From: Streptomyces sp. HNM0574
GTDB taxonomy: Bacteria; Actinomycetota; Actinomycetes; Streptomycetales; Streptomycetaceae
Assembly: GCF_012726235.1 (NCBI RefSeq)
Contig: NZ_JAASAH010000002.1
Coordinates: 310,001 to 374,000, forward strand
DNA length: 64,000 nucleotides
Direction of reading: 5' to 3'
The notes beneath the pieces are model-generated. The model ran no database searches and was not told where the DNA came from. It saw only the letters and a list, made by a program, of their open reading frames with translations. The position numbers and the translations under genes are program-made. This document shows, one piece after another, positions 8,687-17,122 of the stretch (positions within the stretch are counted from its first letter, which is position 1; each line of letters starts with the position of its first letter).

Positions 8687-9224
8687 TCGTGTGCCGGGCC
8701 CCGGGTCTCACGGGGGTGCGGCGGCGGGCGGGGCGGGTCGCGGCGGCGACCGCGACCGCGCCGCAGGTCAGCAGGAACGGCAGCGCGTAGCCCTCGGCCA
8801 GCGCGAAGTACGGGATTCCGGCCGCCGCGGCGGGCACGCAGTACACGGCGGCGGCCACGGACAGCGCGAGCTGGACCCGCGGCGGGCCGTCCCGGTTGAG
8901 GCGTACGACGAGGGCCGCGAAGACCGCCGCCCAGAGCAGCAGCCGGGGCTCGTCCCACCAGCCGCCGTCGCGCAGCCACTCGGCGGCGCGGAACCACAGG
9001 TGCTCGGCGAGGGTGTCGTGCAGCCGCGCGAAGTCCTCCGCGTAGGACGGCGGACGGGCGGGTGGCGGTCCGCCCAGGTCACCCAGGTCGCCGCGGACGG
9101 CTTCGCTCGCCACGAGCAGGGCCGCTCCGAGGGCGTGCGGGACGCCGGTCGCCCAGCCGATGGCGCGTCGGCGGGCCGCCGGGGGCACCTCCGGTTCCGG
9201 TGTTCGCTCGTCCCGCGCGGGCAC
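8673..9224 (-). CDS. Hypothetical multi-pass membrane protein
   Basis: 183 aa from GTG 9224, chosen because AAGGGGGCGGAG directly precedes it; the upstream in-frame GTG 9251 lacks a site. There is a charged N-terminus, then hydrophobic segments near GWATGVPHALGAALLVASEAV, PRLLLWAAVFAALVV, VQLALSVAAAVYCVPAAAAGIPYFA and ALPFLLTCGAVAVAAAT, so about four helices. No family was recognised. Overlap of the gene end with a hairpin suggests a compact convergent arrangement. Confidence 0.62.
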   Translation of the reverse strand: MPARDERTPEPEVPPAARRRAIGWATGVPHALGAALLVASEAVRGDLGDLGGPPPARPPSYAEDFARLHDTLAEHLWFRAAEWLRDGGWWDEPRLLLWAAVFAALVVRLNRDGPPRVQLALSVAAAVYCVPAAAAGIPYFALAEGYALPFLLTCGAVAVAAATRPARRRTPVRPGARHTNGGG

Positions 9225-9345
9225 CTCCGCCCCCTTCGTCACACGGTTCACCGACGTACGTCGGGGGCTGTCTACCCCCGCGCGTCACGCCCGACTCCGG
9301 TTTATGCGGGGGCAGTTGTCGGTGGCAGGCCTTACTGTTGGTGGC

Positions 9346-9522
9346 ATGCTCGTCACTCCACAGCACGCCGCCGAGGGCCCCTCCGCCGCCGAGGCCAACG
9401 ACGCGATCCGCCGCTTCGTCGCGGGCCGCACCATGTGGACGCAGGCCGACCTCGCCGAACTCGACCGGCTGCGCGCCGCATGGCAGCGCGCGGTCCGTTC
9501 CGAGATAGTCAGCGCCGCCTGA
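9346..9522 (+). CDS. Small conserved actinobacterial protein
   Basis: 58 aa from ATG 9346 with GGTGG just upstream. The sequence starts MLVTPQHAAEGPSAAEANDAI and is predicted almost wholly helical, with WTQADLAELDRLRAAWQRAV as an amphipathic helix. Short proteins of this form recur in Streptomyces. The function is unknown; there is no DNA-binding or membrane motif. It is followed by a bidirectional terminator. Confidence 0.65.
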   Translation: MLVTPQHAAEGPSAAEANDAIRRFVAGRTMWTQADLAELDRLRAAWQRAVRSEIVSAA

Positions 9523-9535
9523 GAACCGGTTCCCG

Positions 9536-9561
9536 CCCCGCCACGCCGGACGGTGGCGGGG
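9536..9561. terminator. Bidirectional terminator
   Basis: Perfect 9-bp GC stem (CCCCGCCAC at 9536-9544 with 9553-9561), loop 8 nt, between the convergent 58-aa gene and the OmpA-domain gene. Confidence 0.7.
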
Positions 9562-9583
9562 CCCCACCGCGCGCCGGACGCGG

Positions 9584-10312
9584 TCAGTTCTGGCGGGGGA
9601 AGGACACCTCGACCCGGCGGTTCTTCTCGCGGCCCTGCTCCGTCGCGTTGTCCGCCACCGGGTAATCCTCGCTGTAGCCGCGGACGTTGAAGCTGATGCC
9701 CGAGTCCAGGACCTTGGCGAGCTCCTCCTGGACGGCGGCCGCCCGGTTCCGGGACAGCTTCCGGCCGTGCTCGTAGCTGCCCAGGTCGTCGGTGAAGCCG
9801 AAGACGTTCAGCTCCTTGGCGCCCTGCGTGCCGACCTCCTCGGCGATCTCCCGGATGCGGCTGTGCGCGCTGTCGTTCAGCTTCGCGCTGTCCTTGGGGA
9901 AGAGGACCTCCGCCTGGAGCGTGAACTTCGTCTTCTGCGTGCTGTCCTCGCGGCGCTCCTCACCGGCCAGGTCCTCGGTGACGAACTTGATGTCGAGCAC
10001 CTTCGACGGCGCCAGCTTCGCCCCGTCGGCGAGCCGCAGCCCCGCCGCCTGCGTGTCGAGCTTCACCGGCGGCTTGGAGTCCCCGATGTTGTCCGGCGCC
10101 TCGCTGTACTTCGGCGCGGGCGCCCCGCCCTCCCCCGGCAGCGAGGGGCCGCCGGTGGGGATGGTGGTGGGGTCGTCGGAGCCGGGGAGCGGGGCGTCCG
10201 GCAGGGGTGTCGGGTCCGCCTGGGCGGTGGTCGCGACGGCGACGGTCAGGAGCAGCGCGCAGGCCGAGGTACAGGCCGCGAACCGCATCGCGTGCTGGCG
10301 AGGGCGTCTCAT
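9584..10312 (-). CDS. Secreted OmpA-family protein at the end of the tad operon
   Basis: 242 aa from ATG 10312 with AGGTGGGA just upstream, a site that overlaps the end of the preceding gene. Signal peptide to ~residue 30 (cleavage near AQA-DP), then a Pro-rich linker. The C-terminal OmpA/MotB-type peptidoglycan-binding domain shows LFPKDSAKLND, FGFTDDLGSYEHGRKLSRNRA and NATEQGREKNRRVEV. The family binds meso- or LL-diaminopimelate in peptidoglycan. It is the last gene of the operon-like run pilin, TadG-like, lipoprotein, OmpA. A role anchoring the Flp pilus machinery to the thick wall is inferred from position only. Confidence 0.88.
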   Translation of the reverse strand: MRRPRQHAMRFAACTSACALLLTVAVATTAQADPTPLPDAPLPGSDDPTTIPTGGPSLPGEGGAPAPKYSEAPDNIGDSKPPVKLDTQAAGLRLADGAKLAPSKVLDIKFVTEDLAGEERREDSTQKTKFTLQAEVLFPKDSAKLNDSAHSRIREIAEEVGTQGAKELNVFGFTDDLGSYEHGRKLSRNRAAAVQEELAKVLDSGISFNVRGYSEDYPVADNATEQGREKNRRVEVSFPRQN

Positions 10313-10319
10313 TCCCACC

Positions 10320-10934
10320 TCACTCTTCCGAGATCTTGAAGTTGGCCGGAGGCATGTCGCCGATCTGGAAGTCGACCTGGTTGCGGTCCTCTGGCGGTGC
10401 CGGGAACTGCGCGTACCAGGGCTTCTTGTCGCCCGGCTGGAATCCGGTGCTGAACTTCGTGCACAGGCAGCGGCCTTCGGTGTCGCGGAGGATGAAGTAG
10501 CGCTTCTTCCCCTCCTTGTCGACGAGCTTGGCCCCGGCCATGGAGCTGCTGTTCTTGGCCAGTTCGGACTCGTCGCCCTGCCAGCCCGGGGCGACCCAGG
10601 TGCTTCCCGAACCGTTGGTGACGGTTCCGGAGACGGTGACGAAACCGCCCTTCTCGCGCGTGGCGGAGTCCACGGTCAGCGTGATCCCGTCGCCGCCCTT
10701 GACCTCGGCCAGCGGGGTGCTGTCGTCCGGGCCGGCTCCGGCCTCGTCCTTGCCGTCCTGGCCCGCGGGATTCGGCGTCCTGCTCTGGCCGCCGCCGGAA
10801 TCGTCACTGCTGCAGCCGGCCAGCGTGAGAACCAGACCGGCCGCGACCGCCACGGCGGTCGTCGCGCTGCGGGGCACCGTGCCGCGCCGAATCATCATGG
10901 ATCGCTCGTCTTTCATCAGTCGTTGGCTCGTCAT
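10320..10934 (-). CDS. Lipoprotein in the tad locus
   Basis: 204 aa from ATG 10934, overlapping the TadG-like gene's stop by 4 nt (ATGA); ATGs at residues 7, 13 and 14 are alternatives. The lipobox LTLAGC near residue 40 implies diacylglyceryl anchoring. The mature part begins with Ser/Asp/Gly and contains one immunoglobulin-like beta domain (GITLTVDSATREKGGFVTVSGTVTN), similar to DUF4352-type telokin-like folds. A Cys pair CLC sits around residue 148. Translational coupling to TadG and to the OmpA gene suggests it acts at the cell surface with the pilus. No more specific function can be read. Confidence 0.72.
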   Translation of the reverse strand: MTSQRLMKDERSMMIRRGTVPRSATTAVAVAAGLVLTLAGCSSDDSGGGQSRTPNPAGQDGKDEAGAGPDDSTPLAEVKGGDGITLTVDSATREKGGFVTVSGTVTNGSGSTWVAPGWQGDESELAKNSSSMAGAKLVDKEGKKRYFILRDTEGRCLCTKFSTGFQPGDKKPWYAQFPAPPEDRNQVDFQIGDMPPANFKISEE

Positions 10935-11518
10935 TCGACCAGGACCACGGAGAAGAGGTCGGACGGCTCCAGGTCGGTGTCCTCGTCGGGGTCGATGGTG
11001 AAGTCCTCGCCGTCGCAGGTGAGTTCGACGGCTCCGGCGTCCTCGTCGGCGGTGCAGCGCGGGGTGATGACGGCCGTCGCCGAGGCCCGGCCCTTCTTGT
11101 TCCCCGCCCCGGGCACGATCGTGTCGCCGGTGTCGAAGCGCGTCTCGATCTCGACGGTGTAGCCGTCGTCACCGGAGCGCGTGATCTGCTCGCAGCTGAG
11201 GACGTCGGAACGGTTCTTTCCGGCGAAGTACTCGGCCTCGCCGCAGCCGTCGCCGGTGATGTCGCCGATGCCGTCCAGCCAGTCCTGCCAGGAATCGTCC
11301 TCCTCGACCGCGTCCAGGAAGCCGTCGAAGAGCTCGTCCCGGTCGTCCTGGGCCGCCGCGAGCGCTGCCGCGTCCGCCGCCGACTGCCCGCCGTTGCGTA
11401 CGGTTCCCGCCTGGGCGACGGTGAGGAACGCGAAGGCCAGGAAGAGGATTCCGGTCATCAGGGCCGTGCACAGCAGCAGCGTCTGGCCGCCGTCGCCGTG
11501 CAGGCGGCGACGGGTCAG
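10931..11518 (-). CDS. TadG-like pilus assembly protein (probable CTG start)
   Basis: 195 aa. The frame has no ATG or GTG near its homologous start. The only codon coupled to the pilin stop is CTG at 11518, overlapping the pilin TGA by 4 nt (CTGA). After GDGGQTLLLCTALMTGILFLAFAFLTVAQAG (a single N-terminal helix with the conserved Gly-Gln typical of TadG/TadE) comes SAADAAALAAAQDD, the usual post-helix motif of TadG-like N-terminal domains. An acidic extracellular domain with several cysteines follows. Such pseudopilin-like proteins help assemble Flp pili. If CTG is not used, an internal ATG (MTGILFL) would truncate the membrane anchor. Confidence 0.75.
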   Translation of the reverse strand: MTRRRLHGDGGQTLLLCTALMTGILFLAFAFLTVAQAGTVRNGGQSAADAAALAAAQDDRDELFDGFLDAVEEDDSWQDWLDGIGDITGDGCGEAEYFAGKNRSDVLSCEQITRSGDDGYTVEIETRFDTGDTIVPGAGNKKGRASATAVITPRCTADEDAGAVELTCDGEDFTIDPDEDTDLEPSDLFSVVLVE

Positions 11519-11727
11519 CCGCCGATGATGTTGTTGACCGCGCCCTGGATCGCCGTGGCGATCGCGGTGTCGAGGTTCAGCGCCCGCACCGCCAGGATGA
11601 TGGCCGCGACGATGATGATCAGGCCGACGTACTCGATCAGGCTGGCGCCGCGGTCGGCGTCGGGGCCGCGGGTGTGGCGGGTCGCCCGGTGGTACCAGGT
11701 GCGGACGTGGCGCACGGCCTTGGACAT
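11515..11727 (-). CDS. Flp-type IVb pilin
   Basis: 70 aa with a strong site, GGAGGAG, 6 nt before ATG 11727. After a basic ~27-residue leader (RHTRGPDADRG) comes the hallmark RGASLIEYVGLIIIVAAIILAV: Gly at the processing site, Glu+5 and Tyr of the Flp pilin motif, then a long hydrophobic helix. The mature pilin is about 45 residues. Export and cleavage would need the A24 prepilin peptidase encoded at 6.3-7.2 kb. The gene is the first of the downstream half of the tad locus and is separated from tadC by a 670-bp gap, suggesting its own strong promoter. Confidence 0.92.
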   Translation of the reverse strand: MSKAVRHVRTWYHRATRHTRGPDADRGASLIEYVGLIIIVAAIILAVRALNLDTAIATAIQGAVNNIIGG

Positions 11728-12397
11728 CGTGTTCTCCTCCGTTGGCGGGTGACTCCGCGTACTCCCGCGGGGCCCAACGGCGGGCCGGTGCGGGGCGCTT
11801 GGTGCTGGGGGGACGGCCGGGGCGGGGCGGCGGGGCGTCGGGGGTGTCACGCATGACGGGCCGCGCCTTCCGCGGGGAACGCCGCGACCGTGGTGATCGC
11901 TGTCAGACACACGGTGGCGTCCCTCCCGCTCCTGTTCCTCGTCCCGCGCGTACGGCCTGGCCGGTACGTGCCGCTGCCCCGGCCCGTACCGCCGCCCCCG
12001 CCCGTGCGGCGCGCGCGGGTCCGCGGCCCGGGTGGCGGTGCTGTTGCCGCCCCGGGAGGTGCGTCGGGGCGTGCGGCGGTGGCGGACCGCGCCCATGGCC
12101 CGCCGGTGCCGTATGGACGCCGACTGTGCCACACGGCGGGGGTCCGGCGAGGGCGAGTACGGAAAGTCCCGCCGGTGCAAGGGGGTTGACAGCCGTCCGC
12201 GCGCACAGGCGCCACCGGCACGGCGGGTGCCGGTGCTGCGGGTCGCGCGGTGGGCACGGCGGGTCTCCTCGGGCCGGCGGGTGACGGCGGGGACGGGCGG
12301 GACGGGCGGGGCCGGGGCCCGGTGCCGCTCCCCCGGCCGGTGTTCGCGGGCCCTCCCGGGACATCCCCCGGGTGCGGGCCGGTAATCCCTCGCACCG
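11728..12397 (-). promoter_or_regulatory. Non-coding gap upstream of the pilin gene
   Basis: 670 bp between tadC and the pilin gene. No ORF here has a ribosome-binding site plus a protein-like composition; the open frames are Arg/Pro/Gly-rich shadows. A TTGCAC-like element on the minus strand around 12170 is a possible -35, but no convincing -10 was found. A long leader or a separate pilin promoter is expected from position. Confidence 0.4.
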
Positions 12398-13297
12398 TCA
12401 ACCGCCCAGTACCGAGCCGAAGTCGGTGTCGGAGCCGAGGACGAAGGTCGCGACGATGAGGATCAGCGCGCCCGGCAGCAGGAAGACGATGGTGGCCATG
12501 GTCGCCTTGGGGACGGTCTTGGCGGCCTGGCGGCGGGCGTTCTGCGCGTCGGTGCGGCGCATGTCGGTGGCGATCTGGACGAGTGTGTCGGCGATCGGCG
12601 CGCCGAGTTCCTCGCCCTGCTGGAGCGCGCTGACGAACTGGTCGACCTGCTCGCTCCGGTTCCGTTTGCGCAGCTCGTCGAAGGCTTCGCGGCGGCTGAC
12701 GCCCATGTCCATCTGGCGCAGGGTGATGCGCAGTTCGTCCGCCCAGGGGCCCTCGTACCGCTCGGCGACGCGTTCCAGCGCCTGGCGGAAGCCGAGTCCG
12801 GCGGAGACGACGACGGCGAGGACGTCGAGGAAGTCGGGGAGGGTGCGCTCGATGACGCGTTTGCGTTCCCGTACCGCCTGGCGGATGGCGAGGTCGGCGG
12901 CGCAGGCACCGAAGGCGAGCACGAGAGCGGTGAACAGCCAGCTGTCGGTGGCGATCCCGACGAGTGCCATGAGCAGCCCGAACAGTCCGTACACGGCGCG
13001 GCGGGCCGCGTACCGCTCCAGGGTGAGGCCGCCGGGGTTGCCGGCCCGGTCGATGGCGCGGCGTTTGCGTGCGGAACCGGTGGGGCCCATCAGGCGCAGG
13101 ACGAGCGGCGCGAAGCGCATACCGAGCCGGTCGACGGCGGCCTCGGGGCGGGTGGTGCGGGTCGCGCCGACCTCCAGGGCGACGGCGAGGTCCTCGGGCA
13201 GCCGGGTCTCGGCGCGGTACATGCGGAGCCCGGTGAGGGCGCCGAGCACGGCGAGCGCGGCCAGCGCGGCGAGCAGCAGGGGCATCCAGGACGACAT
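12398..13297 (-). CDS. TadC-like inner membrane platform protein (T2SS F family)
   Basis: 299 aa from ATG 13297 (GGGAGG 8 nt upstream). N-terminal helix, a pair of helices near residues 115-155, the cytoplasmic T2SSF domain (TLPDFLDVLAVVVSAGLGFRQALERVAERYEGPWADEL...), then a C-terminal hydrophobic hairpin (ATIVFLLPGALILIVATFVLG). The LPDFLDVLAVVVSAGL motif is typical of TadC. With TadB it forms the membrane platform on which the TadA ATPase drives Flp pilus assembly. It lies 18 nt after tadB, so the two are co-transcribed. Confidence 0.92.
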   Translation of the reverse strand: MSSWMPLLLAALAALAVLGALTGLRMYRAETRLPEDLAVALEVGATRTTRPEAAVDRLGMRFAPLVLRLMGPTGSARKRRAIDRAGNPGGLTLERYAARRAVYGLFGLLMALVGIATDSWLFTALVLAFGACAADLAIRQAVRERKRVIERTLPDFLDVLAVVVSAGLGFRQALERVAERYEGPWADELRITLRQMDMGVSRREAFDELRKRNRSEQVDQFVSALQQGEELGAPIADTLVQIATDMRRTDAQNARRQAAKTVPKATMATIVFLLPGALILIVATFVLGSDTDFGSVLGG

Positions 13298-13315
13298 CAA
13301 CTCCGCCTCCCGGCC

Positions 13316-14281
13316 TCAGACTTCGATCCGGCCGAGGCGGCGGATGACGAGGAAACCGGCGGCGAAGAGCCCGACGGCGACGACCACGGTGATCTGGCCG
13401 ACGACCGAGCCCGTGACCTTCTCCAGCGCCCCCGGCATCATCCCGTTCACCATGAGCGCGGCGCCGAGGCCGAGCAGCGGCACGGTGAACGCCGTCGCGT
13501 TGACCTCGGCGAGCATGGTGCGCACCTCGCGCCGGGTCTCCTTGCGCTCCTCCAGGGTGGTGGTCAGGTTGCGGAGCGAGCCGACGATCGTGCCGCCCGC
13601 GCGGTTGGCGAGGACGAGGGTGGTGACGAGGACGACGAGTTCGCGCGAGGGCAGCCGCTCCGCGAGCTCCCCGAGCGCGTCCTCGACGGAGCGGCCGACG
13701 GCCAGCTGGTGCGCCACGCGGGTCAGTTCGTCGCCGGCGGGCGCGTCCAGCTCCTCGGCCGCCATGCCGAGCGCGGTGCGGAGCGCCAGTCCGGCGGAGG
13801 TGGCGTTGGCGAGGATGCGGGAGAGTTCGGGCAGCTGGTTGATGAACTGCTCGGTGCGGCGCTGGCGTTGGTGGTTCAGGAAGGCGTTCGCGGACAGGAC
13901 GCCGATGACGCCGGCCAGCGGCCCGAAGAACGGCGCGAGCACGGAGGCGGCCAGCAGCCACAGTCCCGCGACGCCGGCCACCAGCCACACCGTGAACTCG
14001 CCCGGGGTCACGTCCAGTCCCGTCGCGTCCAGCTTCAGCTGGAGGCGGCGGCCCGCGCGGGTGCCGCGCAGCCGCCGGTCGACGGGGGCGAAGCGGCGCC
14101 TGCGCAGGCCGGTGGCGTCGGGCGGCGGGGCGTAGCCCTCGCTGCCGCCGCCGCCCGCGGTGAGCCGGTCGATCAGGGCGCGGTGCCGGGAGCGCCCGGC
14201 GGCGTACGTGAGCGCCCCTGCGGTCGCCAGCGCGAGCGCCAACAGCGTGGCGCCGAGGGCGAGTTGTGCGGCGGTGGTCAT
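13316..14281 (-). CDS. TadB-like inner membrane platform protein (T2SS F family)
   Basis: 321 aa from ATG 14281; AAGGGAAGG lies 7 nt upstream. Layout: N-terminal helix, linker, helix pair (VWLVAGVAGLWLLAASVLAPFFGPLAGVIGVLSANAF), cytoplasmic F domain with QLPELSRILANATSAGLALRTALGMAAEEL and LVLANRAGGTIVGSLRNLTTTLEER, and a C-terminal hairpin. This matches TadB. Companion of TadC. In this locus it is cut off from tadA by a divergent gene pair, so it probably has its own promoter in the 170 bp upstream. Confidence 0.92.
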   Translation of the reverse strand: MTTAAQLALGATLLALALATAGALTYAAGRSRHRALIDRLTAGGGGSEGYAPPPDATGLRRRRFAPVDRRLRGTRAGRRLQLKLDATGLDVTPGEFTVWLVAGVAGLWLLAASVLAPFFGPLAGVIGVLSANAFLNHQRQRRTEQFINQLPELSRILANATSAGLALRTALGMAAEELDAPAGDELTRVAHQLAVGRSVEDALGELAERLPSRELVVLVTTLVLANRAGGTIVGSLRNLTTTLEERKETRREVRTMLAEVNATAFTVPLLGLGAALMVNGMMPGALEKVTGSVVGQITVVVAVGLFAAGFLVIRRLGRIEV

Positions 14282-14451
14282 GCGCGGGCCTTCCCTTCCC
14301 TCCCCTGTGCCCCGTGCGCCGCCGGCAGGCGCGTACAGGGCGGCCGCGCGCGGGCGTACGCGTACACGCGTGCGGCATTCCCCGCCCTACCCCTCGGGGC
14401 GCCACCTTCATGCACGGCGGCGCGTCCGAAGCCGAACCGTTACGGGCCGTC

Positions 14452-14682
14452 TCAGAGCTTGGTGACGCGCAGGCTGCCGTTGTTCAGGAACCACTCGATC
14501 CGGCCGCACTCGGTGCAGATGAAGCCGTCGGCGTCCCGGTTCGCCCAGTCCAGGTTGAGGAAGGACATGCCCGTGGTGTTGAGCTTGATGGGCCGCTCCA
14601 GAAACGCGTCGTTCCGGCAGAGCGGGCACGTCAGCTGGTGTTCCCCCGCGAACACCTGCACGGGACGAACCTTGTGGATCAT
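14452..14682 (-). CDS. Small zinc-ribbon protein
   Basis: 76 aa from ATG 14682, with CAGGAG 5 nt upstream. Two CxxC knuckles (TCPLC at ~18-22 and CTEC at ~56-59) enclose a beta-rich core (FLERPIKLNTTGMSFLNLDWANRDADGF), the pattern of a rubredoxin-like zinc ribbon. Proteins of this type are usually annotated as nucleic-acid-binding or hypothetical. It lies on the tad strand between tadA and tadB but is divergent from the HEAT gene and has no known pilus role. Confidence 0.78.
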   Translation of the reverse strand: MIHKVRPVQVFAGEHQLTCPLCRNDAFLERPIKLNTTGMSFLNLDWANRDADGFICTECGRIEWFLNNGSLRVTKL

Positions 14683-14746
14683 GCGAACTCCTGTTTTGTT
14701 GCGTGCTGCGGTCCAGGGGAACGGTACGGGTGAGAGGCGGCACGGC

Positions 14747-15271
14747 GTGGACGAGTGGGCAGGGGTACGGGAGTTGCTCGGGACCGGGTACATCGGGGCC
14801 GAGCAGGCCCGGGCCGTACGGGAGCGCGCTCCCGGGTTCGCCGCGCGGATTCTCGAACACCTGGGGGCGGCCCGGGACTCGGGCGACTGGAGCCGGTTCC
14901 TCCGGCTGGCCAACCTCGCGGCGTGGCTGCGTCCCGCGGGGCTGGGTGAGCTGCTCGTCGCGGTGCTGGCGGAGCGGCCGCCGGGGCTGGACGTCGAGGA
15001 TCTCGTGGAGATTCTCGGCGAGCTGGAGACCCCGCAGGCCGTCCCCGTCCTGGCGCAGCTGCTCCGCGAGTGGCCGCGGGACCCGTACCGGTGGCTGAGC
15101 CTGAAGTGCGTCCGGTCACTGGGCGCGATCGGCGGCGAGCGGGCCCGGCGGGCTCTGCGGGAGATGGCGGAGGGGGACGGTCCGGATCCCCTCCGCTGGA
15201 ACGCGGCGGTGGAGCTGGGCATCGAGGACGAACTCGGCTTCGACGAGGAGGAGATGGACGTCTGTCCCTGA
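14747..15271 (+). CDS. HEAT-repeat protein inserted in the tad locus
   Basis: 174 aa from GTG 14747 (AGAGG 9 nt upstream). Almost entirely helical, with repeated ~30-residue units (LGELLVAVLAERPPGLDVEDLVEILGELETPQAVPVLAQLLREW; KCVRSLGAIGGERARRALREM). The form ALGxIGxxxAxxxL is typical of HEAT/PBS-lyase repeats that mediate protein-protein contact. An acidic C-terminus (DELGFDEEEMD) follows. It is the only plus-strand gene inside the tad cluster, 64 bp from the divergent zinc-ribbon gene; the two may form a module. No catalytic motif. Confidence 0.8.
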   Translation: MDEWAGVRELLGTGYIGAEQARAVRERAPGFAARILEHLGAARDSGDWSRFLRLANLAAWLRPAGLGELLVAVLAERPPGLDVEDLVEILGELETPQAVPVLAQLLREWPRDPYRWLSLKCVRSLGAIGGERARRALREMAEGDGPDPLRWNAAVELGIEDELGFDEEEMDVCP

Positions 15272-15297
15272 GCGCCGGGGCGCCGCGGCCGCGCCCC

Positions 15298-16680
15298 TCA
15301 CCCCTCCCCCTCCTCCACCCCGAAGGCCGGGGGTACGGGTTCGGCGGACATGGCGAGGCGGCTGGCCGTGCGGCGGGGGACGGGGTGGTGCAGGAAGTCG
15401 CCGTGGACGGTGCCGGAGGCGGTCATGGGGCGGGCCTCGAAGCGGGAGAGGGTGGCGAGGCGGAAGGGTTCGCGGCCGTGCGAGGCGAGGAGGGCGATCT
15501 CGACGATGCGGCGGGACCCGTCGGCCATGCGGGCCAGCTGGACGAGGACGTCGACGGCGGAGTTGATCTGGTCCTGGAGCGCCGCGAACGGGATCTCCAC
15601 CTCCGACATGGACGCGAGCGTCTGGAGCCGCATCAGCGCGTCCTCGGCCGAGTTGGCGTGCACGGTGGCGAGCGAACCGTCGTGCCCGGTGGACATGGCC
15701 TGGAGCATGTCGAGGGTCTCGCCGCCGCGCACCTCGCCGACGATGATGCGGTCGGGCCGCATCCGCAGCGAGTTGCGGACCAGGTCGCGGACGGTGACGC
15801 GGCCCTTGCCCTCGACGTTCGGCGGCCGGGTCTCCAGGCGGATGACGTGCTGCTGCTGGAGCTGGAGTTCGGCGGCGTCCTCCACGGTGATGATCCGCTC
15901 GTGCCCGGGCAGCAGGCCGGACAGGGCGTTGAGCAGCGTGGTCTTCCCGCTGCCCGTGCCGCCGGAGACGATCACGTTGAAGCGGGCGCGGATGAAGGCG
16001 GAGAGCAGCGCGAGGATGTGCTCGTCCAGCGTGCCGAGGCCGATCAGTTCGCCGAGCGTGTAGGCGCGGGGGAAGCGGCGGATGGTGAGGGTGGGGCCGG
16101 TGAGGGAGAGCGGGGGGATGACGACGTTGACGCGTTCGCCGGTCGGCAGTCGCGCGTCGACCATCGGATTGGACTCGTCCACCCGCCGGTTGACCGTCGA
16201 GACGATCCGCTCGATGGTCTGCATCAGCTGCTCGTCGGAGGCGAAGCGGACGGGTACGCGCTCGACGCGGCCCGCGCGTTCGACGTAGATCTGCTCGGGC
16301 CCGTTGACCATGATCTCGGTGACGGTCGGGTCCTCCAGCAGCGGTTCGAGGACGCCGAGGCCCAGCGCCTCGTCCACGACCCGGCGGATCAGCAGGGCCC
16401 GGTCGTGCGTGGCGAGGACGGGCCCCTCGCGGCTGATCAGGTGCCCGAGCACCCGCTCCAGCCGGTCCCGCCGCTCGGCCGGGGCGAGCGCCGACATCTC
16501 GGCGAGGTCGATCTCCTCCAGCAGCTTGGTGCGGTAGGCGGGGACGAGGTGGCCGACGCTGTCCGCCGGCTCGGCGGCCGGACTCCGGGCCTCGTCAGGG
16601 GTGTTGGGGCCGGGCTGGTGGGCGGCGGTGGTCGGGTCGGCGGGATTGCCGGGTCCGGTGACGCGGGAGCGCAGGCTCAT
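15298..16680 (-). CDS. tadA: TadA/CpaF-family secretion ATPase
   Basis: 460 aa from ATG 16680 with GAGGAGG 6 nt upstream. N-terminal linker (~1-45), then the TadA N-terminal domain ([24 protein letters not shown]). The RecA-like core has Walker A GGTGSGKT at 240-247, Asp box VEDAAEL, Walker [12 protein letters not shown] at 311-321 and His box [14 protein letters not shown] at 331-343. This hexameric GspE-superfamily ATPase powers polymerisation of the Flp pilin through TadB/TadC. It lies 51 nt downstream of the TadE gene; its 3' neighbour on the strand is the zinc-ribbon gene instead of tadB. Confidence 0.95.
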   Translation of the reverse strand: MSLRSRVTGPGNPADPTTAAHQPGPNTPDEARSPAAEPADSVGHLVPAYRTKLLEEIDLAEMSALAPAERRDRLERVLGHLISREGPVLATHDRALLIRRVVDEALGLGVLEPLLEDPTVTEIMVNGPEQIYVERAGRVERVPVRFASDEQLMQTIERIVSTVNRRVDESNPMVDARLPTGERVNVVIPPLSLTGPTLTIRRFPRAYTLGELIGLGTLDEHILALLSAFIRARFNVIVSGGTGSGKTTLLNALSGLLPGHERIITVEDAAELQLQQQHVIRLETRPPNVEGKGRVTVRDLVRNSLRMRPDRIIVGEVRGGETLDMLQAMSTGHDGSLATVHANSAEDALMRLQTLASMSEVEIPFAALQDQINSAVDVLVQLARMADGSRRIVEIALLASHGREPFRLATLSRFEARPMTASGTVHGDFLHHPVPRRTASRLAMSAEPVPPAFGVEEGEG

Positions 16681-16731
16681 GCCCGGCCTCCTCTCGGTGC
16701 GGCGGGGGTGCGGTCGGGGTTTCGGTCCTGG

Positions 16732-17118
16732 TCAGTCACGGGGCATCGTCGCGGTACGGGACGCCTCGCCGAAGTCGTCGACGCCCGGCACCAGGGAGGG
16801 GATGGTCACCCGTGTGGTGACGGTGACCTCCTCGTCCGAGCCGCCCAGCGTGAACGTGCTGCGCGAGGCCGTCCAGCCGGACATCGCCGCCCGCCCCGTG
16901 GACTCGTACCCGTCCGCCACGTCCTCCTGACTCGCCGTACGGGCCGCCGCGCGGGCCCCCGTACCGGCCTGCTGCACGGCGTACCCCGCCACCCCGAGCT
17001 GGATCGCCGCCACCGCGACCAGCAGCAACAGCGGGAGCACACCGGCGAATTCGAGGCTGGAGGCGCCGCGGTCGCCTCGGGTGCGGGGCGGGGTGGTCGT
17101 GGGGGTCGTCCGGGTCAT
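16732..17118 (-). CDS. TadE-like pseudopilin
   Basis: 128 aa from ATG 17118, with AGGAGGG about 8 nt upstream inside the end of the previous gene. Short basic N-terminus, then DRGASSLEFAGVLPLLLLVAVAAIQLGVAGYAV, the TadE-like motif (Gly, Glu+5, hydrophobic helix). A small exported beta domain follows (STFTLGGSDEEVTVTTRVTIPSL). TadE-family proteins are minor pseudopilins of the Flp system. Co-transcribed with the preceding TadE-like gene (4-nt gap). Confidence 0.88.
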   Translation of the reverse strand: MTRTTPTTTPPRTRGDRGASSLEFAGVLPLLLLVAVAAIQLGVAGYAVQQAGTGARAAARTASQEDVADGYESTGRAAMSGWTASRSTFTLGGSDEEVTVTTRVTIPSLVPGVDDFGEASRTATMPRD

Positions 17119-17122
17119 CGGG

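Noticed and set aside
11728..12397. Small genes in the pilin upstream gap
   Set aside because: Open frames on both strands lack ribosome-binding sites and are Arg/Pro/Gly-rich. They look like GC-driven shadows.
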